Positions 32,463 to 40,306 of a stretch of 64,000 bases of DNA are shown here, piece after piece. Source of the DNA: Hymenobacter aranciens (GTDB lineage: Bacteria; Bacteroidota; Bacteroidia; Cytophagales; Hymenobacteraceae); assembly GCF_030580865.1 (NCBI RefSeq), contig NZ_JAUQSY010000010.1, positions 62,001-126,000 on the forward strand. Reading direction: 5' to 3'. The number at the start of each line of letters is the position of its first letter. The first letter of the stretch is position 1. The notes under the pieces were generated by a model. The model was not told the DNA's origin. It ran no database searches and was given only the letters and a program-made list of their open reading frames with translations. A program made the translations under genes and the position numbers.

Positions 32463-33734
32463 CTAAACGCCCACGGGTTGCTTATCGTCGGCTACGGACG
32501 CGCCAGCGGCATCGTCGGCGACCGGGCTGGTTTCGGCCACGCAGCGCCAGAAAAATACCAACGCCACCAGCGCCACGGCCGCCAGCGTCAGAAAGCCCAC
32601 CCGGTAGCCGAAATGCCCGACCAAAAAGCCCGACAGCACCATGCTCAGCCCCGCCCCGATGCCCAGCGCCGTGGTGATGGCGCCCTGCACGAAGTTGAAG
32701 CGGCCGGTGCCCCGGGTAAGGTCGGCAATCATAATCACGCTGATAACTCCAAAGATGCCCGCGCCGATACCATCGAGCAACTGCACGCCCACTAGATAGT
32801 ACGCATTGGCGCTGAGGGTGTAAAGTATGCCGCGCACCGGCAGCACCGCGAAGGCCAGCAGAAATACCGGCTTGCGGGGCGCCGTGGGCACGCGCCGCCC
32901 TACCCAGGCCGCCACCGGAATCATCACCAGCTGCGCCGCCACAATGCAGGCCGACATAAATAGCGCTGCCGCCTGCTGATTACCCAGCGCCAGCTTTTGC
33001 CCCACCAACGGCAGCATGGCCGCGTTGGCAAAGTGAAAGAGCACCACGGCCACTGCAAAGCGCAACAGCCGCGGCTCGCGCAGCACGGCCCAGCTGCTGG
33101 CCGGCGCGGCGGCCGGAGAAGCATCAGCTTCGGCGCTGGCAGCGGGCGTCAGCCCCCGGGCAAGGTCGTCGTCGATGTCGGCCGGGCGAATGCGCAGGGC
33201 GGCGAGGCTGCCCAGCACGCACATCAGGGCCACGAGGTAGAAAATGCCCTCGTAGCGCCAGTAGTAGCCGATGAGGCCCGCCAGCACGGCGGCCAGCACG
33301 TTGCCGCCGTGGTTCCAGCCTTCGTTGCGAGCGGCCTGCCCGGCAAACAGCCGATGCCCCACCAGCCCCAGCGTGATGGCCGCCACCACCGGAGCATAGA
33401 GCGTAGTGGCGGCCCCAATCAGCCCCTGCGTGAGGTAGATAACCGCCGGTGCCCGAAACATAACCGCCGCCACGCAGCACAGCCCCACTACGGCCGAGGC
33501 CAGCACCAGCAGCGTCCGCTTGTGCCGCGAGGTATCGACGAGGCTGCCGGCCGGCGTTTGCAGCAGCACGGCCACCAGCCCCGGCAGTGCCATAGCTACC
33601 CCGATGCTGCTCGCCGTCCAGTGCCGTACCGTGAGCAGGTAAATGGCTAGGTAGGGCCCCACGCCGTCGCGCACGTCGGCCAGAAAAAGATTGAGCAGGG
33701 CCAGGGCGCGAATGCTCGACTGTTTGGAAGACAT
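32463..33734 (-). CDS. MFS transporter
   Basis: A 423-residue integral membrane protein with about 12 hydrophobic segments. Its start is MSSKQSSIRALALLNLFLADVRDG, and the loop DTSRHKRTLLVLAS replaces the classic loop 2-3 motif. VVLFHFANAAMLPLVGQ begins the second half. A Pro/Ala-rich cytoplasmic loop links the two six-helix halves. The direction and substrate of transport cannot be assigned. The frame extends 21 codons upstream without a plausible start. Confidence 0.88.
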   Translation of the reverse strand: MSSKQSSIRALALLNLFLADVRDGVGPYLAIYLLTVRHWTASSIGVAMALPGLVAVLLQTPAGSLVDTSRHKRTLLVLASAVVGLCCVAAVMFRAPAVIYLTQGLIGAATTLYAPVVAAITLGLVGHRLFAGQAARNEGWNHGGNVLAAVLAGLIGYYWRYEGIFYLVALMCVLGSLAALRIRPADIDDDLARGLTPAASAEADASPAAAPASSWAVLREPRLLRFAVAVVLFHFANAAMLPLVGQKLALGNQQAAALFMSACIVAAQLVMIPVAAWVGRRVPTAPRKPVFLLAFAVLPVRGILYTLSANAYYLVGVQLLDGIGAGIFGVISVIMIADLTRGTGRFNFVQGAITTALGIGAGLSMVLSGFLVGHFGYRVGFLTLAAVALVALVFFWRCVAETSPVADDAAGASVADDKQPVGV

Positions 33735-33821
33735 GACTGGGCTGATTAAAACGGCCAACCGTAGCAATCTGGCCCCGGCATGGCGGCGCTTACGCAATTC
33801 CCGACGGCACGGCTATCATGC

Positions 33822-33855
33822 AAAAGGCCCCGCTGCCGAAGCAGCGAGGCCTTTT
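33822..33855 (-). terminator. Terminator after HPPD
   Basis: AAAAGGCCCCGCTGC...GCAGCGAGGCCTTTT, a long stem with one mismatch, downstream of the HPPD stop on the reverse strand. Confidence 0.85.
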
Positions 33856-33874
33856 CAGCAGTAGAGCAATAGCC

Positions 33875-35008
33875 TTACAGGTTGCCGCGCAGCGCCTGCT
33901 CGCGCTCGATGCTTTCGAACAAGGCCTTGAAATTGCCTTTGCCGAAGCTCTTAGCGCCCTTGCGCTGAATGATTTCGTAGAATACCGTCGGACGGTCTTC
34001 CACCGGCTTGGTGAAGATTTGCAGCAGGTAGCCTTCGTCGTCGCGGTCCACGAGCAGGTTCAGCGCTTTCAGCGACTCGATATCCTCGTCGATGGCGCCC
34101 ACGCGCTCGGCCAGGTCTTCGTAGTAGGAGGCAGGCACGCTCAGAAACTCCACCCCGCGGCGGCGCAGCTCGGTCACGGTCGTGCGGATGTCCTTGGTGG
34201 CGATGGCCACGTGCTGCACGCCGGGCGTGTGGTAGTAGTCGAGGTATTCCTCAATCTGCGACTTTTTCTTGCCCTCGGCGGGCTCGTTGATGGGGAATTT
34301 TACGTAGCCGTTACCGTTGCTCATTACCTTGGACATCAAGGCTGAGTATTCGGTCGAAATGTCCTCGTCGTCAAAGGTCAGCAGCAGCTTGAAGCCCATT
34401 ACGTCCTCGTAAAACTTCACCCACTGGTTCATCTCGCCCCAGCCCACGTTGCCCACGCAGTGGTCCACGTGCAGCAGGCCCACCGACGTAGGCTGCGGCA
34501 CGGCGCTGCTCTTGGCCACGAAGCCCGGCATGAATGGCCCACTGTAGTTGGTGCGCTCCACGAAGGTGTGGATGGTTTCGCCATAAGTGTAAATGCCCGA
34601 GAGCGTTACCGAGCCGTGCTCGTCCTCCAGGGTGTAGGGCTCGAAGGCCGACTTGGCACCGCGCTTGGTGGTTTCTTCCCAGGCCGAGCGGGCGTCGTCT
34701 ACCCACAGGGCCATCACTTTCACGCCGTCGCCGTGCAGGGCCACGTGCTTGGTAATGTCGGACTCGGGCAGCAGCGAGGTGGTGAGCACGAAGCGAATTT
34801 TGCCCTGCTGCAGCACGTAGCTGGCGCGGTCGCGCAGGCCGGTTTCGGGGCCGGCGTAGGCCACCAGCTCGAAGCCGAAGGCCGCCTGGTAGTAGTAGGC
34901 CGACTGCTTGGCGTTGCCGACGTAGAACTCCACGTAGTCGGTGCCTTTGAGGGGGAGGAAATCGACGGCCTGGGTGGTTTGCACGTCGGTGGCGGTGAGG
35001 GTATCCAT
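33875..35008 (-). CDS. hppD: 4-Hydroxyphenylpyruvate dioxygenase
   Basis: Tyrosine catabolism: converts 4-hydroxyphenylpyruvate to homogentisate with Fe(II) and O2. The 377-residue protein has two vicinal-oxygen-chelate halves. The iron ligands are visible at VDHCVGNV (H183), VQHVAIAT (H266) and FYEIIQRKG (E345). No homogentisate dioxygenase or other tyr genes are in the window. The frame runs 35 codons further upstream, but that stretch is encoded by heptamer element H3 (NKQLETRNKQPETRN) and is not expected in the protein. Confidence 0.96.
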   Translation of the reverse strand: MDTLTATDVQTTQAVDFLPLKGTDYVEFYVGNAKQSAYYYQAAFGFELVAYAGPETGLRDRASYVLQQGKIRFVLTTSLLPESDITKHVALHGDGVKVMALWVDDARSAWEETTKRGAKSAFEPYTLEDEHGSVTLSGIYTYGETIHTFVERTNYSGPFMPGFVAKSSAVPQPTSVGLLHVDHCVGNVGWGEMNQWVKFYEDVMGFKLLLTFDDEDISTEYSALMSKVMSNGNGYVKFPINEPAEGKKKSQIEEYLDYYHTPGVQHVAIATKDIRTTVTELRRRGVEFLSVPASYYEDLAERVGAIDEDIESLKALNLLVDRDDEGYLLQIFTKPVEDRPTVFYEIIQRKGAKSFGKGNFKALFESIEREQALRGNL

Positions 35009-35027
35009 GGGGTGGGAAGGGGATAAG

Positions 35028-35138
35028 TGGTTTCTGGTTTCTGGTTGCTTGTTTCTGGTTTCTAGTTGTTTGTTTCTAGTTATAGCATTCAGGCATAAAC
35101 CAGAAACAAGCAACTAGAAACCAGAAACAAGCAACCAA
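35028..35138. repeat. Heptamer inverted element H3
   Basis: The left arm reads TTTCTGG, TTTCTGG, TTGCTTG, TTTCTGG, TTTCTAG, TTGTTTG, TTTCTAG in strict 7-bp register. The right arm is the complementary series (CCAGAAACAAGCAACTAGAAA...). It lies between the divergent hppD and the next gene. Confidence 0.88.
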
Positions 35139-35271
35139 AACGCTTAGTTGGGTAAAATTACAAGTTCGCGGGCAAATTGCCCGTTTTGCGGCGGGCCGAA
35201 GCCCGGGGCGCGGCACATTTGCCGTTTCATTGCCACATTTGTACTCCATCACCCAATGGCTCGTGCCCTCT

Positions 35272-35658
35272 ATGAACACCCAGGAACTGAACAAAGCCCT
35301 TGTGGCCCTGATTGAAAAGAAAGCTGAACTACATAAGCTTACCTACGACGACGCCCGCTACGACGACGTAGAAGAAGCCCTGCACGACCTCGAAGACGAC
35401 TTCAACGACGAGTACGGCGACTACCTCGAAGAAGCGCTCGACAAAGTCCACGGCGAGCTGAAATCCGATACCGACGTGTTGCTGCCCACGGCCTACCTGC
35501 CCGCCAGCGCCGGCGCTGCCCCCGGCCCCAAGGAAGGCGTCTGGATTGACTCGGAGAAATACCCCGGCAAGGAAGCCCGCCTCACGCTGGTACCCAACCC
35601 CGTACGCCTCGTGCTGACGGTAGGCAAAGCCGTGCAGCAGGACGTGTGGAAAGCGTAG
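35272..35658 (+). CDS. Conserved hypothetical acidic protein
   Basis: A 128-residue cytoplasmic protein without a known domain. The N-terminal half is a charged helical region starting MNTQELNKALVALIEKK and continuing with YDDARYDDVEEALHDLEDDF, rich in Asp/Glu/Tyr. The C-terminal half is a small beta domain (GVWIDSEKYPGKEARLTLVPN). I recognise no family. The ATG was chosen because the N-terminal helix begins there; 14 open codons upstream look non-coding. A mini family B hairpin follows the stop. Confidence 0.75.
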   Translation: MNTQELNKALVALIEKKAELHKLTYDDARYDDVEEALHDLEDDFNDEYGDYLEEALDKVHGELKSDTDVLLPTAYLPASAGAAPGPKEGVWIDSEKYPGKEARLTLVPNPVRLVLTVGKAVQQDVWKA

Positions 35659-35669
35659 GCATCTTCCAG

Positions 35670-35706
35670 AACGTGTCATGCTTCACTGCGTTCAGCATGA
35701 CACGTT
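35670..35706. repeat. Family B mini palindrome
   Basis: AACGTGTCATGCT..AGCATGACACGTT with an 11-nt loop: the outer arms of family B without the long centre. It sits between two same-strand genes and could terminate transcription. Confidence 0.8.
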
Positions 35707-35727
35707 CCTTTTTACCCTCAATCGCAG

Positions 35728-36081
35728 ATGCTCTACCGCCTCGCCACCGTTGCCGACTGGCAGCACGCCCAGCAAACCGGCCACTTCGCCAGCGCCGACC
35801 TCGCCGCCGAAGGCTTCATTCACACCTCCGAGCGGCACCAACTGCTCGAAACGGCCCGGCGCTACTACGCTAACCAACCTGATTTGCAGCTGCTGGAAAT
35901 CGACGAAGCCACGCTGCAGTCGGCAGGCGTGCGCGTCGAGCGCGAATGGGCGGCCAAGCGCGGCGAGTTCTTCGCGCACATTTTTGCGCCGGTGCCGCTG
36001 GCGGCCGTGCGCCGCGAGTGGCGCGTCGCTACCGATGCGGCGGGCGAGCTGCAATTGCCGCCGGAACTGCAGGAAGCATAA
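35728..36081 (+). CDS. DUF952 family protein
   Basis: A 117-residue cytoplasmic protein with the DUF952 signature: MLYRLATVADWQHAQQTG, then AAEGFIHTSERHQL (conserved GFIHTS) and FFAHIFAPVPLAAV. The function is unknown; the fold is related to ADP-ribosyltransferase-like domains according to family descriptions. A strong hairpin terminator follows. Confidence 0.92.
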   Translation: MLYRLATVADWQHAQQTGHFASADLAAEGFIHTSERHQLLETARRYYANQPDLQLLEIDEATLQSAGVRVEREWAAKRGEFFAHIFAPVPLAAVRREWRVATDAAGELQLPPELQEA

Positions 36082-36082
36082 C

Positions 36083-36125
36083 AAAGAAAGCGGCCAGCTC
36101 CTATTCAGGGCCGGCCGCTTTCTTT
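36083..36125. terminator. Bidirectional terminator between DUF952 and ABC-F genes
   Basis: AAAGAAAGCGGCC...GGCCGCTTTCTTT, a 13-bp perfect stem between convergent genes. Confidence 0.88.
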
Positions 36126-36143
36126 GGGCTAAAAGTCGCCGGA

Positions 36144-38063
36144 TTACATGTAATCCGCCAGCTCCAGCCAGCGTTCCTCTTTCGTAGCCAGCTCTTGTTC
36201 CACGGCTTGTAGGCGCGCACCCCAGGCGGCAAAATCCTGCGGGCTGCCGCTGCCGCTGGCCAGGTCGGCGGTGATTTTGTCTTTCTCAGCTTCCAGCTTG
36301 GCGATGGCGGCTTCGAGCTGCTCGTACTCCTTTTTCTCGGCGAAGGTGGCGCGGCGCTTGGCGGGCGTGGGGGATACGGCGGTGCTCACGGCCGCCGGGG
36401 TGATGGCGGCTTTGGCGGCGGCGCGGGCGGCCTTGGCGGCTTTTTCTTCGGCTTCGAGGGCGGCTTCGGCTTCGCGCTCTTCGAGGTAGTCGCGGTAGTC
36501 GGTGTAGTTGCCGGGGAAGTTGAGGACGGCCCCGCCGGGCTCCAGCACGAAGAGGTGCTCGGCCAGGTTGTCGAGGAAGTAGCGGTCGTGGCTCACGATG
36601 AGCAGGCAGCCGCTGAAATTCAATAGGAAATCTTCCAGGATGTTGAGCGTGCCCAGGTCGAGGTCGTTGGTGGGCTCGTCAAGAATGAGGAAGTTAGGGT
36701 TTTTGATGAGCACGCGCAGCAACTGCAGGCGCCGCTTCTCGCCACCCGAGAGCTTGCTCACCAGCGTGTACTGCTGGGCCGGTGGGAAGAGGAATAGATT
36801 CAGAAACTGGCTGGCGGTGAGCACGTCGCCGTTGGCGAGTTCCACTACTTCGGCCACTTCCTTCACGATGTCGATGACGCGCTGGGTAGGGTCGAATTCC
36901 AGCTCCGTCTGAGTGTAGTAGCCGAAGACGGTGGTCTGGCCTACGTCGACGGTGCCGGAATCGGGCTGGAGCTTGCCGGTGAGGATGTTGAGCAGCGTCG
37001 ATTTGCCCGCGCCGTTGGGGCCCACGAGGCCGATGCGGTCCTTTTTCTTGAACACGTAGCTGAAATCGTCGAGCACCACGTTGTCGCCGAAGGCTTTATT
37101 CAGGTGGCTGGCTTCGATAATTTTACCGCCCTGGCGGGTGGTTTTCACGCTCAGCTCCACCTGCTGCTTGTTGAGGTTGGTGCTGGCTTTTTCCTTGGTG
37201 ATGTAGAAGGCGTCGATGCGGGCCTTTTGCTTGGTGCCGCGGGCCTGGGGCATGCGGCGCATCCAGTCGAGCTCCTTTTTGAAGAGCTGGCGGGCCTTCT
37301 CTACCTCGGTGGCCTGGCGCATCTCGCGGTCGGCCTTTTTCTCCACGAAGTAGGCGTAATTGCCCTGGTAGCGGTACATCTCGCCTTTGTCGAGCTCCAC
37401 AATTTCATTGGACACCTTGTCCAGGAAATAGCGGTCGTGGGTCACCATCAGCAGGGTGAGGGTGGGGGAGGAAAGGCGGTTTTCGAGCCACTCGATGGTG
37501 GCCAGGTCGAGGTGGTTGGTGGGCTCATCAAGCAGCAGCACGTCAGGTTCTTCGATGAGCACGCGGGCCAGGGCCACGCGCTTGCGCTGCCCGCCCGAGA
37601 GCATGCTCACCTTGCGCGTGAGCAGCTCGCCGAGGATGCCGAGGCGGCCCAGAATCTGCTGCACCTGCGCCTCGTAGTCCCAGGCGTTGAGGGCGTCCAT
37701 GCGCTCCATCACGCGCTGCAGGTCGTCGGGCTTGTGGTCGGGGTCGTTCACGACGTGCTCGTAGTCCTTGATGGCGAACAGCGCTTCGTTCTGGCTGGCG
37801 AAGATGGTTTCCTCCACCGTCAGGCTCTCGTCAAATTCCGGATTCTGGCCCAAGTAAGTGACGCGGATGCCTTTGCGCACGCCCACCTCGCCGGTGTCGG
37901 GCGGCTCGATGCCGGCCAGCACTTTCATGAGGGTGGTTTTGCCCGTGCCGTTGATGCCCACGAAGGCCACGCGCTGGCCCTGTTGCAGGCCGAAATTCAG
38001 GTCTTTAAATAGCCAGCGGTCGGCGTAGTTTTTTCCGATGTTCTCGGCGGATAACAAATTCAT
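36144..38063 (-). CDS. ABC-F family ATPase (Uup-like)
   Basis: A 639-residue soluble protein with two ABC domains and no membrane part. The first has GINGTGKTT, LSGGQRKRVALAR and LLLDEPTNHLD. The second has GPNGAGKST, LSGGEKRRLQLLR and LILDEPTNDLD. The interdomain linker is charged, and a C-terminal coiled-coil region (AEKKEYEQLEAAIAKLEAEK) follows an Ala-rich stretch, as in Uup. ABC-F proteins act on ribosomes or DNA branch points. TACCTTTG ends 6 nt before the ATG. Confidence 0.94.
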   Translation of the reverse strand: MNLLSAENIGKNYADRWLFKDLNFGLQQGQRVAFVGINGTGKTTLMKVLAGIEPPDTGEVGVRKGIRVTYLGQNPEFDESLTVEETIFASQNEALFAIKDYEHVVNDPDHKPDDLQRVMERMDALNAWDYEAQVQQILGRLGILGELLTRKVSMLSGGQRKRVALARVLIEEPDVLLLDEPTNHLDLATIEWLENRLSSPTLTLLMVTHDRYFLDKVSNEIVELDKGEMYRYQGNYAYFVEKKADREMRQATEVEKARQLFKKELDWMRRMPQARGTKQKARIDAFYITKEKASTNLNKQQVELSVKTTRQGGKIIEASHLNKAFGDNVVLDDFSYVFKKKDRIGLVGPNGAGKSTLLNILTGKLQPDSGTVDVGQTTVFGYYTQTELEFDPTQRVIDIVKEVAEVVELANGDVLTASQFLNLFLFPPAQQYTLVSKLSGGEKRRLQLLRVLIKNPNFLILDEPTNDLDLGTLNILEDFLLNFSGCLLIVSHDRYFLDNLAEHLFVLEPGGAVLNFPGNYTDYRDYLEEREAEAALEAEEKAAKAARAAAKAAITPAAVSTAVSPTPAKRRATFAEKKEYEQLEAAIAKLEAEKDKITADLASGSGSPQDFAAWGARLQAVEQELATKEERWLELADYM

Positions 38064-38069
38064 AGACCG

Positions 38070-38077
38070 CAAAGGTA
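38070..38077 (-). promoter_or_regulatory. -7 box TACCTTTG, 6 nt before the ABC-F start
   Basis: Exact TAnnTTTG followed by CGGTCT and the ATG; it predicts a leaderless mRNA. Confidence 0.65.
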
Positions 38078-38220
38078 CGAGGATGGCAGGCGGGGTTTGT
38101 CACAAAGAGTGCGCTGGCAAGGGCGATATCACATACTCAAGTCACTTAGCCGGTGCCTGTCGTTCGCTGGGCCCTCTCTTAACCTTGGGGTTCGCAGCAT
38201 TTTCCCCCTGTTGTTCTGAG

Positions 38221-38228
38221 TACTTTTG
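38221..38228 (+). promoter_or_regulatory. Possible -7 box of the FG-GAP gene
   Basis: Exact TACTTTTG about 60 nt before the proposed start, in a short AT-rich region. Confidence 0.45.
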
Positions 38229-38290
38229 GGAAGAAGCCCAATTCTTAATTTAATATTTTCTAACTCGCTCCCTCCTTAGCTAACTTCTAC

Positions 38291-40042
38291 TTGTCTGCTC
38301 ACAAGGCCTTAGCTACCTTTTCATCGGCAGTACTGCCCGCACTGGCGGTAGCCCAAGCTCCTGTTATTAATGCGGTAACGCCTTTGGCTAACGCCCGCTC
38401 CGCTGTTCGTACCGGTCCCCTGACTGTTACTTTCAGCCAGCCGCTGACAGCTACTTCGGCAGTGGCCCTCAAAGTATTTAGCCAGCAGAGCGGCGGGCTA
38501 CGCACCCAGGCTACTACGCCCGCAACGGTTAGCGGCAACACGCTCAGCTTCGGGCCGGGCGCATCGCCGTTCATGCCAGGCGAAACGGTAAGCTATACCG
38601 TTACCCGCGCTGCTGCCAGTAGCGGAGGTGCTCTCGCCCAGCCGCAGGTAGGCCAGTTCACCACGTCGGTAAGTGGCGCGGGTACAGGCCGGTTGCAGCC
38701 TGGCTCCGTAGTAGCCGCTGGCAGCGACACCAATGCCACCGCATTAGGCGACTTAGATGGCGACGGTGACCTGGACTTGTTAGCTGCCGAAATTAACGGC
38801 GCCGCCGTAAACGTCCGCTTCAATAACGGCAGCGGCGTTTTCAGTGGCAGCCAAAGTGCGGCTGTTAATGCGAGTCATCACGCGGTTGCAGTTGGTGACC
38901 TAGACGGTGATGGCGACCTGGACTTTGTGGTGCCCAACTACAATAGTAGTTCAGTGAGTGTGCGCTTCAACAATGGCAGCGGCGCGTTCAGCGGCAACCA
39001 AGATGTAGCGGGAGGAGGCTTCAACACAACTAACGTAGCGCTGGGCGACGTGGACGGCGACGGCGACCTGGACTTTGTAGCGACTGAAGGCAACGTTATT
39101 ATTGGCGTGGGCGTGGTAAGCGTGCGTTTTAATGACGGCAACGGCATCTTTAGCGGCACGCAGGTTATACCTGTGGGGTACTTCCCTTCCAACGTGGCCT
39201 TGCGTGACGTTGACAACGACGGCGACCTCGATTTGCTTGCTAGCAATAGAGGCAACTCTCTTTTCCCGGCCTCCCGCAGCACGGTGAGTGTGCGCCTCAA
39301 CGACGGTAGTGGCACGTTCAGCGGCAACCAGGATGTGTCCGTAGGGAATGAGCCTTCCGATTTAGCGGTAGGCGATGTAGACGGCGACGGCGACCTAGAC
39401 TTACTCACACCCAATAGAGGCAGTAATCCTGGCACGGTGAGTGTGCGTTTCAACAACGGCAGTGGCACGTTTAGCGGCAGCCAAGACGTAATCGTCGACG
39501 ACTACCCTTCCAATGTGGCGTTAGGTGATATGGATGGCGACGGCGACTTAGACCTACTCACCACCCACTTCAGCTTTAACAGTGCTCCTGGCTCCGTGAG
39601 TGTGCGCTTTAATGATGGCACCGGCTCGTTTAGCGGCAGCCAAAGCGTAGCGATAGGAGGCTACCCCGGCACCTTGGCCCTGGGCGATGTGGACGGCGAT
39701 GGCGACCTGGATGTAGCATTGGGCAATTTAGATAACACTGGCTTCGGGGTTGGCACCACTGTTAGCGTTTGCCTCAACTCCCTGGGCCTTGCTACCCAAG
39801 CTAGTCAAATAAGGGAATCACGTACGCTTTTCCCAAACCCGGCCGTAGCAGGTGCCCTCGTGCAGGTGGCCCAGGTTGGTGCCGGAGCCTCCGTTGAAGT
39901 GCGTGATGCCTTAGGCCGTGTTCTTTGTACAGCCAAGGCCGACGCCGAAGGTAAGGCTCAGATAGCGCTGCCCGCAGATTTTTCAGCCGGTGTGTATCTG
40001 GTGCACAGCGGTGGGCAGGCACTACGTTTGATGGTGGAGTAA
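38291..40042 (+). CDS. FG-GAP/VCBS repeat surface protein, T9SS cargo
   Basis: A 583-residue secreted protein. A weak signal peptide (ALATFSSAVLPALAVAQA) precedes an Ig-like domain of about 115 residues. Then come seven FG-GAP repeats, each with a calcium-binding-like DxDGDGDLD loop (DLDGDGDLDLL, DVDGDGDLDFV and so on), expected to form a beta-propeller. The C-terminal T9SS sorting domain starts LFPNPAVAGALV and ends GVYLVHSGGQALRLMVE. No ATG precedes the signal peptide: the only start is TTG, and a stop lies ten codons upstream. The start may therefore be damaged or unusual. Confidence 0.88.
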   Translation: MSAHKALATFSSAVLPALAVAQAPVINAVTPLANARSAVRTGPLTVTFSQPLTATSAVALKVFSQQSGGLRTQATTPATVSGNTLSFGPGASPFMPGETVSYTVTRAAASSGGALAQPQVGQFTTSVSGAGTGRLQPGSVVAAGSDTNATALGDLDGDGDLDLLAAEINGAAVNVRFNNGSGVFSGSQSAAVNASHHAVAVGDLDGDGDLDFVVPNYNSSSVSVRFNNGSGAFSGNQDVAGGGFNTTNVALGDVDGDGDLDFVATEGNVIIGVGVVSVRFNDGNGIFSGTQVIPVGYFPSNVALRDVDNDGDLDLLASNRGNSLFPASRSTVSVRLNDGSGTFSGNQDVSVGNEPSDLAVGDVDGDGDLDLLTPNRGSNPGTVSVRFNNGSGTFSGSQDVIVDDYPSNVALGDMDGDGDLDLLTTHFSFNSAPGSVSVRFNDGTGSFSGSQSVAIGGYPGTLALGDVDGDGDLDVALGNLDNTGFGVGTTVSVCLNSLGLATQASQIRESRTLFPNPAVAGALVQVAQVGAGASVEVRDALGRVLCTAKADAEGKAQIALPADFSAGVYLVHSGGQALRLMVE

Positions 40043-40198
40043 AGAGAGTAACCGGCTATTAACTAAATGTCTACCGGGGGCTTAATGTGCCCTTTCTGAA
40101 ACTGCCAGCGAATCCAAGTGATTGTGTTGTAGCCCCTCCTGCGGCAGTTGACACTCCCGTCGTGGCAGTAGCGGGGGCCAGTGGGGATGACGCAGCCC

Positions 40199-40306
40199 TT
40201 ATAGGAGTCGGGTCAGGGCTTCGACGTAAGCTTTCAGGCCGAAATTGTGATTGTACAGGGTGATGCTGGGCACGTGAATGATGAAAGTGAAACCGCTGTT
40301 GGCAAC
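40199..40306 (-). pseudogene. Possible orphan C-terminal gene fragment
   Basis: After the stop of the permease gene the same frame continues for 35 sense codons to TAA. The sequence contains HVPSITLYNHNFGLKAYVEAL, which has protein-like composition and normal local codon choice but no start codon. It may be the remaining 3' end of a lost gene. I cannot name it. Confidence 0.3.
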
